A DNA stretch of 64,000 nucleotides from JAAYYY01 sp964602995 (GTDB lineage: Bacteria > Chloroflexota > Anaerolineae > Promineifilales > Promineifilaceae), in contig CAZRTM010000002.1 of NCBI GenBank assembly GCA_964602995.1, positions 47,956-111,955 of the forward strand, written 5' to 3'. Every line of letters starts with the position of its first letter. The first letter of the stretch is position 1. The notes under the pieces are model-generated. The model saw nothing but the letters and a program-made list of their open reading frames with translations. It did not search any database and was not told the origin of the DNA. Both the position numbers and the translations under genes were made by a program. Positions 48,994 through 57,191 of the stretch are shown here, piece after piece.

Positions 48994-49860
48994 ATGACGG
49001 ATGTAGAATTAGCGGTGATTGGTGGTAGCGGTCTTTACGAGATGGAAGGGTTGCAAGATGTGGAGAGCGTTCAGCCTGACACGCCATTTGGGCCGCCGTC
49101 GGATCAAATCATCGTTGGTACGCTCCACGGTCGCCGTATTGCCTTTCTGCCCAGGCATGGACGCGGGCATACGTTATCCCCAACTGAGGTACCCTATCGC
49201 GCCAATATTTTCGCCCTCAAGAAGCTGGGCGTGCGCTATATCATTGCTGTCAGCGCCTGTGGTTCCCTGCGTGAAGATTACGCACCCGGTCACGTCGTGG
49301 TGGCCGACCAGTTGGTTGACCGTACCCATAAACGGGAGCGAAGCTTTTTCCAAGATGGGCTGGTGGTCCACGTCAGCGTAGCCGATCCTTTCTCCCCTGA
49401 ATTGAGCGCCGCGCTGGTTGACGCCGTCAAGCGGGCCGGCGGCACCGTCCATGACCGTGGAACATTCATCACCATCGAGGGGCCGCGCTTCAGCACTCGT
49501 GGTGAATCGCACCTCTACCGCCGGTGGGGCATGGACATTATTGGCATGACCACAAGCCCCGAGGCGTTCCTCGCTGCTGAAGCTGAAATGGCCTACGCTG
49601 TCATGGCGCACGTGACTGATTATGACGTGTGGCATGAGAGTGAAGGGCCGGTTACCGTGGAGATGGTGGTGCGGACCTTGCAGCGCAATACGACGCTGGC
49701 ACAAGAAGCGATCCGCCATCTGGTTGGCAAGATGTCTGAATGGGAAGGGGAATACCCTGTGCACAATGCGTTGCGCGATGGGTTTATTACGAACCGCAGC
49801 CTGATTCCGGCCGAGACACTGGAGAGGCTGGCGCCGCTGGTACAGAAATATCTGGAATAA
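48994..49860 (+). CDS. mtnP: S-methyl-5'-thioadenosine phosphorylase
   Basis: Cleaves methylthioadenosine (from polyamine synthesis) to adenine and methylthioribose-1-phosphate, starting methionine salvage. The 288-residue protein begins with VIGGSGLYEMEGL and has LPRHGRGHTLSPTEVPYRANI, SACGSLREDYAPGH, the TIEGPRFSTRGES loop and MTTSPEAFLAAEAEMAYAV. The MT in IIGMTTSPEA (rather than NM-S) and the GRGH box fit MTAP better than PNP. The RBS is GAGGAAAG. It lies between the bactofilin and ftsW-type genes, probably by chance. Confidence 0.93.
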   Translation: MTDVELAVIGGSGLYEMEGLQDVESVQPDTPFGPPSDQIIVGTLHGRRIAFLPRHGRGHTLSPTEVPYRANIFALKKLGVRYIIAVSACGSLREDYAPGHVVVADQLVDRTHKRERSFFQDGLVVHVSVADPFSPELSAALVDAVKRAGGTVHDRGTFITIEGPRFSTRGESHLYRRWGMDIIGMTTSPEAFLAAEAEMAYAVMAHVTDYDVWHESEGPVTVEMVVRTLQRNTTLAQEAIRHLVGKMSEWEGEYPVHNALRDGFITNRSLIPAETLERLAPLVQKYLE

Positions 49861-49923
49861 GGGCAGCGCAGGCGGCTGTGAAATTGTATTGGTAATTCGA
49901 TTACACCGGGAGCCAACTAACCC

Positions 49924-51228
49924 ATGAATGCTTTGCTTTTCCCAGGGCTCATGGCGGACCCACAACGCCAGGAGCGACTCTTGTTGCTTCTGGCCGTGGC
50001 CTTTATGGCGGTGAACAGCGTAGCCCTTAGCCTGAGTCTGACGGGTGCGCTTCGGTGGAGCCATTTTTGGGCGCCTCTGCTCTGGCTCTGCTACATCGGC
50101 GCCGGGCACCTTTTGTTGAACCGCTTCAGCCCAAAGCGTGACCCGCTGCTTTTTCCCCTCTATGCGCTGCTGACAGGCTGGGGCCTGATTTTGCTGGACC
50201 GGCTGGCGCCGAATTTTTTGCCGCGCCAGACGCTGTGGCTGGGCATGGCTACAGCGGCGGCCCTTGCAGTTGCCATTTTACCGCGCAACCTGCGCTTGCT
50301 GCGCCGTTACCGTTATACATGGCTGACTATTGGTTTGGCGCTGCTGGCGGCGACTTTGCTGTTTGGGGTCAATCCCTCCGGCGCGGGCGCCGCGCTCTGG
50401 CTCCAGGTTCCAATGCTGGAGGGCGTCTACTTCCAGCCGTCGGAATTGCTGAAACTCCTTCTGGTGGTCTTCCTTGCCAGTTATTTTGACGAGCAAGAAC
50501 AACTCTCGGGCATTCGTGGTACTGCAGGCGATGGGCGCTCCCATCTGACGTTCCTGGCCCCGTTGCTGGTGATGTGGGGCTTTTCGATCCTGCTGTTGGT
50601 CTGGCAGCGGGACCTGGGAGCTGCAACCATATTTTTCGTTACCTTCCTCACACTGCTCTATCTGGCGACGGGTGAATGGCGCTACATTGCCGGTGGATTG
50701 GGGCTGATGGTTGCCGCGGGTATTGCCGGTTATTTTCTGTTTTCAGTGGTAGAGCTTCGCGTTCAGGCCTGGCTCAATCCCTGGCCCGACGCTACGGATC
50801 GCGCGTTCCAGATTGTGCAATCGCTTTATGCGCTGGCGGCCGGCGGCGTGACAGGGCAGGGGGTTGGGCAAGGCTCTCCCTATTACATTCCGGTTGTGCA
50901 TTCCGATTTTGTTTTTGCTGCTGTGGCTGAAGAGTGGGGCATGGTCGGCAGCATTGCGGTCCTTGCTGCCTTCTCTATCCTGGGATATAGAGGGCTGCGA
51001 ATTGCCGCTCTTTCTCCCCGTGCTTTCAGCGTATACCTTGCCGCGGGCATCACCATCCTCTTCTGCATCCAGGCCTTTCTGATAATGGCAGGTGTGACAA
51101 GGCTGCTGCCTCTGACCGGCGTCACGTTGCCCTTCATGAGCTATGGCGGCAGCTCTCTACTCATCAGCGGTGTCATGCTGGGTTTGCTGCTCTACCTGTC
51201 GCAGCGGCTTGGCCCGCACCACGCTTAG
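49924..51228 (+). CDS. FtsW/RodA/SpoVE-family (SEDS) peptidoglycan glycosyltransferase
   Basis: Integral membrane polymerase that joins lipid II into glycan strands and normally works with a class B PBP. 434 residues, about ten helices. SEDS landmarks are FQPSELLKLLLVVFLASYF, the external loop GQGSPYYIPVVHSDFVFAAVAEEWGMVG with the conserved catalytic Asp, and the closing LLPLTGVTLPFMSYGGSSLL. All core residues seem kept, so it should be active. It could serve cell division (FtsW) or elongation (RodA); no mreBCD or fts genes are nearby to decide. The downstream PBP-like gene starts 17 bases after its stop, so they are very likely co-expressed. Confidence 0.93.
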   Translation: MNALLFPGLMADPQRQERLLLLLAVAFMAVNSVALSLSLTGALRWSHFWAPLLWLCYIGAGHLLLNRFSPKRDPLLFPLYALLTGWGLILLDRLAPNFLPRQTLWLGMATAAALAVAILPRNLRLLRRYRYTWLTIGLALLAATLLFGVNPSGAGAALWLQVPMLEGVYFQPSELLKLLLVVFLASYFDEQEQLSGIRGTAGDGRSHLTFLAPLLVMWGFSILLLVWQRDLGAATIFFVTFLTLLYLATGEWRYIAGGLGLMVAAGIAGYFLFSVVELRVQAWLNPWPDATDRAFQIVQSLYALAAGGVTGQGVGQGSPYYIPVVHSDFVFAAVAEEWGMVGSIAVLAAFSILGYRGLRIAALSPRAFSVYLAAGITILFCIQAFLIMAGVTRLLPLTGVTLPFMSYGGSSLLISGVMLGLLLYLSQRLGPHHA

Positions 51229-51244
51229 GGTGAGCCGGCCGATT

Positions 51245-52615
51245 ATGTCCGAAACGGTTATGTCCGAAATTCGCAAACGCACGGCGCGTATCGAACGAAT
51301 TAATCTGGTTATCCTGGTCAGTTTCCTGCTGGTTAGCCTATCACTCACCTACTGGGGAGTGGCTCGCGCCACGGCTATGAGCGAGCGAGGCGACAACCCC
51401 AGGCGTGTGGAAGCAGAGCTACGCATCAGGCGTGGCCAGATTCTGGATAGCAATGGGGTGGTTCTGGCCGAGACAACTGGCTCCGACAATAATTTAGAGC
51501 GAGTGTACGCCGTTCCCAACGTCGGGCCGGCTGTCGGTTACTATTCCTTCCGCTACGGCACGGCCGGGGTTGAAGAAGGGTATGATGAGATATTACGCGG
51601 CGATAGCACTGATGTGTGGGAAGCATTCTGGCGGCAGAATCTGCATCAGGCTCAGAGTGGTCGTGACATTCGGCTGACGCTCAACGCCGATTGGCAGCGC
51701 ACGGCCGATGCACTGATGGGTGAACGGAAAGGCGCGCTGGTCCTGCTCTCGCTTCCCGATGGCGCGGTGCGGGCGATGGTAAGCCACCCAGGCTACGATC
51801 CAAACCGGCTCGACGAACAGTTTGAGTCGCTGGCCGCTGACGAAGACGCGCCATTGCTCAACCGGGCCACACAGGGGCGGTATCAGCCGGGGCTGATTTT
51901 ACAGCCCTTCCTTCTCGCAACCGCCGTTGATCGTGGCTGGTTAGAGCTTAATGAAGCGGTTGAAGGGGCAGGGGAGATGGTGCTTATTCAAGGACACGAA
52001 GAACGGTGCCGTATCGAGCCACCGCTCCAGGCCACCTGGGTGGATGTCTTGCAGAATGCCTGTCCCGGTCCTCTTCTTTCATTGGCTCCGATGCTGCAGA
52101 GGGAGGAGTTGACTGCTATCTACGAGCGCTTTGGTTTTCTGAAGGCGCCCGACCTGCCGCTGGCGACGGCAGCGCCCGCTGATGGCGCCATCGCAGATAT
52201 GGAAAACGCCTTGTTGGGACAGGGAGAGCTAACTGTGACACCGATGCAGGTTGCTCTGGCCTGGGCTGCTCTGGGGAATGAGGGACGTTTGCCGGCGCCG
52301 CGACTTGTGAGCGCCGTACTTGAAGAAGGAGGAGCATGGCGAACCCTGCCGGAGAAAGCGGGCGCTGAGGTGATTTCATCACAGGCAGCTTCTGCCATTC
52401 TATCTGCCTTGCCGCGGTATGAGGGGGCCCTGGCCGAGTATTCCACGCTGGTGCTATCAGGGCCAGGAACCAGCACCAATAGCTGGTACATGGGGCTGGC
52501 GCCGGCGGGCGCTCCCCGCTATGCAGTTGTGGTTGTGGTGGAAGAGACAGACCGTGTGTTTGCTTCGCAACAGGTGGGCCGCTCGCTGCTCAACTTCCTG
52601 CTCGACGAGCCGTAG
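51245..52615 (+). CDS. Class B penicillin-binding-protein homologue lacking transpeptidase motifs
   Basis: 457 residues from ATG 51245 (a second ATG at 51260 is also possible). The anchor helix is at about 20-40 and the pedestal region starts at RRGQILDSNGVVLA, normal for PbpA/FtsI. The transpeptidase fold is recognisable (NRATQGRYQPG, ALLGQGELTVTPMQVALAWAALGNEG), but PG-S-x-x-K reads PGLILQ (Leu217 and Gln220 in place of Ser and Lys). The S-x-N region reads QNACPGPLL. The K-T-G box reads SGPGTSTNSW. So all three catalytic motifs are lost while frame and length stay intact. It is probably a non-catalytic partner or regulator of the adjacent SEDS protein rather than a pseudogene. Confidence 0.88.
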   Translation: MSETVMSEIRKRTARIERINLVILVSFLLVSLSLTYWGVARATAMSERGDNPRRVEAELRIRRGQILDSNGVVLAETTGSDNNLERVYAVPNVGPAVGYYSFRYGTAGVEEGYDEILRGDSTDVWEAFWRQNLHQAQSGRDIRLTLNADWQRTADALMGERKGALVLLSLPDGAVRAMVSHPGYDPNRLDEQFESLAADEDAPLLNRATQGRYQPGLILQPFLLATAVDRGWLELNEAVEGAGEMVLIQGHEERCRIEPPLQATWVDVLQNACPGPLLSLAPMLQREELTAIYERFGFLKAPDLPLATAAPADGAIADMENALLGQGELTVTPMQVALAWAALGNEGRLPAPRLVSAVLEEGGAWRTLPEKAGAEVISSQAASAILSALPRYEGALAEYSTLVLSGPGTSTNSWYMGLAPAGAPRYAVVVVVEETDRVFASQQVGRSLLNFLLDEP

Positions 52616-52660
52616 GATTAAGCATAGAAACGAGCGGACACCACCTGCAGTTAGTTGCTT

Positions 52661-54595
52661 TTACTCTTCTTCGTCCGTCAGCTCCATATCGCCAGCCAGC
52701 GCTATGGCCTGCTCGCCCAATTCGTGCCGGGTGGCAATTTCCAGCAGCTCTTCAATGCGCGGTAGCATTTCAGCCGGGTCGGGGTGCAATCCTTCGCGAA
52801 GTAAAGCACCGGCGTAAAGTTGTTCGATGGCCAGGTCGTTGATGGCTGCACTGGGTTGGTTGCTGACCAGGTGAGCCAGTGAAATGATGAGTGGGTGGCG
52901 GGCGTTAATCTCCAGGATCCGCCTGGGCACTTCGTACTCTTGCCCCATCAGCCGGTAGATGCGCTCCATTTCGCGACCGGCCGTTCCTTCGGGAGTGACG
53001 AGGCGGATGGGACTCCGTTTGAGTAGTTTCGAAGCCCGAACCTCAACCACACGGTCGCCAAGGACGGTGACGAAGCGGCCGATGAGCCGGTTCAATTCTG
53101 GTTCCGAAAGGGCCGTTTCCTCTGCTTCAGGCTCCTCCACTTCCTCAATATCGGGTAGCTCCAGTCCGGCGTCGTCGATGTTCTTAAACGGTTTCTCTTT
53201 ATACTCGTTGAGAAGGGGCGCGATGAAGGCATCCAGTGGATCAACCCAGTAGAGGACTTCGATGCCACGAGCCTGGAAGGGGTCCAGGTGCGGGCTATGA
53301 GCCACGGCGGCCACGCTGTCGCCGAGGACATAGTAAATCGAGTCCTGCTCAGGCGGCATCCGTTCGAGATATTGGTCCAGCGACACAAGTTCATTGTCGC
53401 TCTTTGAGGAGTAGAAACGGAGCAGGGGGAGTACGTCCTTGACTGTGGACGGATCTGTGATCATCCCCTCTTTGATAGTGCGGTTGTGCTCGGTCCAGAA
53501 GCGATTGTACTTCTCGGCGTCCTCTCGGGCCATTTCTTCCAGCGTGCGTGCCAGCCGCCGGCGCAGGGTTTTGCCCAGGCTGCGCATGAAACGGTTGCTC
53601 TGCACCGTTTCGCGACTGACATTGAGCGGTAGGTCTTCGGAATCGACGACGCCATCGACGAACTCCAGCCATTTGGGCAGAAGGTCGGTGTTGTACTCCT
53701 GGATGAGGACGTTGTGCGAATAGAGCTTGATGCCCGGTTCCTTGCGCGCCGCCAGGATGCCCCGGTCGCGGCTTGCCGGAATGAAAAGTAAGGCCCGCAC
53801 ATGGACCGGCGCGTCGGAGTGGAAATGGACGGTAGCCAACGGCTCCTGGAAGTCCATCGTCATCTGCTGGTAAAAGTTCTTGTATTCCTCATCCGTCACT
53901 TCTGACGGCGATTTGCGCCAGAGGGGCTGTTGCTGGTTGATTTGGTCGCCATCGAGATAAATCGGGTAGCTGACAAAATCGGAGTGGCGCTTAACGATTT
54001 CCCGCAAGCGCCATTCACTGGCAAACTCTTCTGCGTCTTCCTTGAGGTGGATCTGTATTTCGGTGCCGCGGTCGCTTTTCTCCGCCGCTTCCACACGGAA
54101 GCTGTCGTCTCCGCTCGAGATCCAGACGGCTGCTTCGGCGTCCGGCCGGTAGCTGCGCGAAACGACGTGAACTTCCTCAGCCACCATAAATACGGAGTAG
54201 AAACCAACGCCAAACTGGCCGATGATGTCTCCCGGGCTGTCGTTGCTATCTTTGAGGCGTTCGAGGAAGGAGCGAGCGCCGGATTGGGCGATGGTGCCCA
54301 GATTCTGGATCAGCTCCTCACGTGTCATGCCGATGCCGGAATCTTTCACAATCAGCCATTTCTTTCCATCGCGCTCTTCAACCTGCAGATGAATGGCTAG
54401 CTCGGCGTTGGCGTCATGCACATCGCGGTCGGTCAGCATATGGAAGTGCATCTGCGTCAGCGCGTCAGAGGCATTGGAAATCAGCTCGCGCAGGAAGATT
54501 TCCCGATCCTGGTACAGTGAATGGACGAGGATTTGCAGCAGTTGTTTGATTTCAGCTTGAAAGCGATAAGAATCAGTAGCCTCTTTGGTTGTCAT
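52661..54595 (-). CDS. htpG: Molecular chaperone HtpG (Hsp90)
   Basis: ATP-dependent cytosolic chaperone dimer, 644 residues. The GHKL ATPase domain has ELISNASDAL, DSGIGMTREELI and GQFGVGFYSVFMVAE. The middle domain shows LYSHNVLIQEY and DSEDLPLNVSRE, the conserved Hsp90 segment. The C-terminal dimerisation part ends in DEEE. It starts 15 bases after the pncB stop codon with GGAGG at good spacing and has no heat-shock element (CIRCE) that I can see, so it appears to be transcribed as the end of a long operon. Confidence 0.96.
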   Translation of the reverse strand: MTTKEATDSYRFQAEIKQLLQILVHSLYQDREIFLRELISNASDALTQMHFHMLTDRDVHDANAELAIHLQVEERDGKKWLIVKDSGIGMTREELIQNLGTIAQSGARSFLERLKDSNDSPGDIIGQFGVGFYSVFMVAEEVHVVSRSYRPDAEAAVWISSGDDSFRVEAAEKSDRGTEIQIHLKEDAEEFASEWRLREIVKRHSDFVSYPIYLDGDQINQQQPLWRKSPSEVTDEEYKNFYQQMTMDFQEPLATVHFHSDAPVHVRALLFIPASRDRGILAARKEPGIKLYSHNVLIQEYNTDLLPKWLEFVDGVVDSEDLPLNVSRETVQSNRFMRSLGKTLRRRLARTLEEMAREDAEKYNRFWTEHNRTIKEGMITDPSTVKDVLPLLRFYSSKSDNELVSLDQYLERMPPEQDSIYYVLGDSVAAVAHSPHLDPFQARGIEVLYWVDPLDAFIAPLLNEYKEKPFKNIDDAGLELPDIEEVEEPEAEETALSEPELNRLIGRFVTVLGDRVVEVRASKLLKRSPIRLVTPEGTAGREMERIYRLMGQEYEVPRRILEINARHPLIISLAHLVSNQPSAAINDLAIEQLYAGALLREGLHPDPAEMLPRIEELLEIATRHELGEQAIALAGDMELTDEEE

Positions 54596-54610
54596 TGTTT
54601 CTTACCTCCA

Positions 54611-56200
54611 TCAAGAATTCTGGATTAATGAACGGTTTTTCCCATCTGCTCCATTTTCATTTAGCATGGAGCGGATCAGCTCCTGTTTCATATTCCACAA
54701 CCCTTCACTGAGGGAGACGTGGTAGATGTGTGGGTACATCAGTCGTTTGACGCCGGTGTCTAGCCGCTCCAAATCAACATCTCGCCGCGCGCGCATCTCA
54801 TCAATCGAAGGCAGTTCGTAGACCCGTTCTCCAGCTACGATAATCTCTTCCAACAACGGTTCTGCTTCTGAGATATTGTCCTGACGCACTATGCGGCGTG
54901 TTCCGTGCTCTGTAGGGTGATAGAGAACGATACGCTCGGGGTCGCGCAGGTCTTCGTCGGGTAATGTCATGACGTCGGCGGTCGCTTTGCCACGGCGGTC
55001 ATAAATGCGCCAGACGCGTTTATCGCCGGGATTGGGAATTTTAACCGGCGATTCGGAAAGCTTAATCGCCGGTTCCCACTCACCATCTTTCTGGATCGCA
55101 ACCAATTTATAGACACCATCCAGCGCGGCATCATCCTTGGACGTAATGAGACGTGTGCCTACGCCATAAACCAGCCGCCCAATAACGGCGTCCGCATCCA
55201 GCCCGTAGCGCGGCGCTTCCTCGGCAATCTGTGTCTGGATCTGCCAGATGGTCAGTTCGTCAAGTTGGTTGGAGAGGACGATAGCGACGTCTGGAAACCC
55301 GGCCTGATCTAGCATGCGCGCTGTCTGTACGCTGAGGTGAGCGAGGTCGCCAGAGTCGAGGCGCACGCCGGCAGGTTCGTATCCCTTACGACGCAGCTCT
55401 TCGAAGACCTTGATGGCGTTGGGGACGCCACTGTTGAGGGTATCAACTGTGTCTACAAGCAGGATGCAACTGTCCGGGTAGACGTCGGCGTAAGCGCGGA
55501 AGGCGCCCAGCTCACCTTCGCCAAGAGCCATGAATACCTGGACCATGCTGTGGGCATGGGTTCCTTTGGGCGGATAGCCCAGCACCCTGGAGATACCCAC
55601 GTTGGAGGTGAAATCGGCGCCGCCAATGAGAGCAGCGCGCGCGCCAGCATTGACACCACGCTCGTGCCCGCGCCGCATGCCAAACTCCATCAACATACGC
55701 CCGCCGGTTACCCCTCGAATTCGCGATGCTTTTGTGGCGATGAGCGTCTGGTAGTTGAGGTGGTTGAGTAGAGCGGTTTCTAGAAGCTGGGCCATTGCCA
55801 GGGGGCCTTGAACGACGGTGAGGGGAATGTTGGGATGAACAACTCGACCTTCGCCAATTGCTCGTAGAGACAGGCCTGAGAAAGTGCGGTGTGCCCGTAG
55901 CCATTCCAGGAAATCATCCTCGAATAAGCGGGCGCCCTGCGGCCCTTCTAACGAGCGAAGATACTCTATGTCATGCTCTTGAAACGTGGCTTGCTCCATC
56001 CAGTCGAGCAGCCACTCCAGGCCAGCGTTGATGCAATAGCCGGCCTTGTGGTCGCCATAGTCAGGGTAACTGCGGAAGAAGTGGTCAAACTGCGCCGGCC
56101 GCTCGTGAATTCCATAGCGGAAATAGAGATGGGCCATGGTCAGTTGATACATGTCGGTAAACAGTACCCCTTCTGCAATGCGTTGTTCGCTCCAATTCAT
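54611..56200 (-). CDS. pncB: Nicotinate phosphoribosyltransferase
   Basis: Makes nicotinate mononucleotide from nicotinate and PRPP for NAD salvage. The 529-residue protein starts with GVLFTDMYQLTMAHLYF, and has INAGLEWLLDWM, EFGMRRGHERGVNAGARAALIGGADFTSN and the His-containing GTHAHSMVQVF and VRLDSGDLAHLS sequences. It is the larger PncB2-like version with an extended C-terminus. It starts 20 bases after the SH3b gene and is followed by htpG after 15 bases. Its place in an envelope operon has no obvious functional link. Confidence 0.94.
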   Translation of the reverse strand: MNWSEQRIAEGVLFTDMYQLTMAHLYFRYGIHERPAQFDHFFRSYPDYGDHKAGYCINAGLEWLLDWMEQATFQEHDIEYLRSLEGPQGARLFEDDFLEWLRAHRTFSGLSLRAIGEGRVVHPNIPLTVVQGPLAMAQLLETALLNHLNYQTLIATKASRIRGVTGGRMLMEFGMRRGHERGVNAGARAALIGGADFTSNVGISRVLGYPPKGTHAHSMVQVFMALGEGELGAFRAYADVYPDSCILLVDTVDTLNSGVPNAIKVFEELRRKGYEPAGVRLDSGDLAHLSVQTARMLDQAGFPDVAIVLSNQLDELTIWQIQTQIAEEAPRYGLDADAVIGRLVYGVGTRLITSKDDAALDGVYKLVAIQKDGEWEPAIKLSESPVKIPNPGDKRVWRIYDRRGKATADVMTLPDEDLRDPERIVLYHPTEHGTRRIVRQDNISEAEPLLEEIIVAGERVYELPSIDEMRARRDVDLERLDTGVKRLMYPHIYHVSLSEGLWNMKQELIRSMLNENGADGKNRSLIQNS

Positions 56201-56220
56201 TGACTGTTACCTTTCTGCAC

Positions 56221-57156
56221 TTAGTTCGCACCACGACGTACAACGAAAATAACTGCAGCAGCGACGATCAGGCCGATGCCTGCAACCGGTAGCCAGGGGA
56301 AGCCACCATCCGTATCCCCGCTTTCCTCACCGGGCAGGGGGGCAGGCGTCACCGTAGCAACCGGTTCCGTTGGCTCGACTTCCGGCGTTTCCATCGTTTC
56401 CTCAGTCGCAGTCGGCTCCGGGGTACGGCTGGTCTCAGCCATGATGCCTGTTTGTGGTTCGTCGCCCGCCACTCCCGACGGCGTGGCCGAGGCTCGCCTT
56501 GTGGCGCTTGAGGTTGGCGTCGCAGTGCCTGTCGGCTGCGGGGTGCAGCTGGGCACTGGTGTTGGGGTCCAGGGGGCGCCAGGCGTCGGTGTGTTGCCAT
56601 TGGGGAGTTCCGGCGGATCAACGGTAGGCACGGCGCCGGTGTAGCCACTCACTGCTACAACAGAGTCGGCTACCCAACCATTTGTGCCATCTTCAAGGCG
56701 GATTTGCCACCAGGGTGCATTTTCTGCTCGGCCAATGATCGGACGAACCTCAAGGTGTCGCAATCTACTAACCAGGTCGTAATCCGTGCCCGGCCCGGAA
56801 CGGACATTCACGCCAGCGGAGAGGGATTGGATGGTTGGATCCATGCTACAGGCCGCAGCTGTTGGCAGGAAGGTATTAGCAGTGGAGGGTGTTGCCTGTG
56901 CCCCGCTGGCTTCTCTCGTTGCGAGAGGTTGGCTGGTGCTGGTGGGGACGGCAGTTGGATTGCTGCCACCGGGGGGTGGTGGATCCTCGTCGTCAGGCGG
57001 TGGATCCTCGTCATCGGGTGGTTCCCCAGGGGGCGGCGTTGGGGTGCGGGTGGGGACTGTTTGCGCGGCCGCCGAAACGACGGTTTGCAGTGAAATAACA
57101 GCAATCAGAGCGAAGATGAATGCTATGAAAAACTTTGATAATCGAAATGATGACAT
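56221..57156 (-). CDS. Surface protein with SH3b domain and LPxTG-like C-terminal anchor
   Basis: 311 residues. Signal peptide (about 8-32), then a Pro/Asp-rich linker containing the tandem DDEDPPP repeat. An SH3b domain follows (about 110-170: GVNVRSGPGTDYDLVSRLRHLEVRPIIGR, WWQIRLEDGTNGWVADSVV). Next is a long Thr/Pro/Glu linker. The end is LPVAGIGLIVAAAVIFVVRRGAN: an LPxAG pentapeptide, a hydrophobic helix and a basic tail, the layout of a sortase signal with Ala for Thr. SH3b domains bind peptidoglycan peptides or similar. No sortase gene is in the window. A simple membrane anchor is the alternative. Confidence 0.8.
   Translation of the reverse strand: MSSFRLSKFFIAFIFALIAVISLQTVVSAAAQTVPTRTPTPPPGEPPDDEDPPPDDEDPPPPGGSNPTAVPTSTSQPLATREASGAQATPSTANTFLPTAAACSMDPTIQSLSAGVNVRSGPGTDYDLVSRLRHLEVRPIIGRAENAPWWQIRLEDGTNGWVADSVVAVSGYTGAVPTVDPPELPNGNTPTPGAPWTPTPVPSCTPQPTGTATPTSSATRRASATPSGVAGDEPQTGIMAETSRTPEPTATEETMETPEVEPTEPVATVTPAPLPGEESGDTDGGFPWLPVAGIGLIVAAAVIFVVRRGAN
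56978..57019 (-). repeat. Two tandem 21-base repeats encoding a Pro/Asp linker
   Basis: Copies at 56978-56998 and 56999-57019 differ at about three bases and encode DDEDPPP units in the linker of the SH3b surface protein. Confidence 0.75.
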
Positions 57157-57191
57157 TTAAGAAAGCCTCCACATGTCAAAAGCGGGTGTCG

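Noticed and set aside
49174..50109. 311-codon open frame on the minus strand
   Set aside because: Antisense to mtnP and the ftsW-type gene; no motif and no ribosome site.
51245..52615. Ordinary pseudogene
   Set aside because: No frameshift or stop, normal length, ribosome-proximal start and tight spacing to the SEDS gene argue for a maintained non-catalytic protein.
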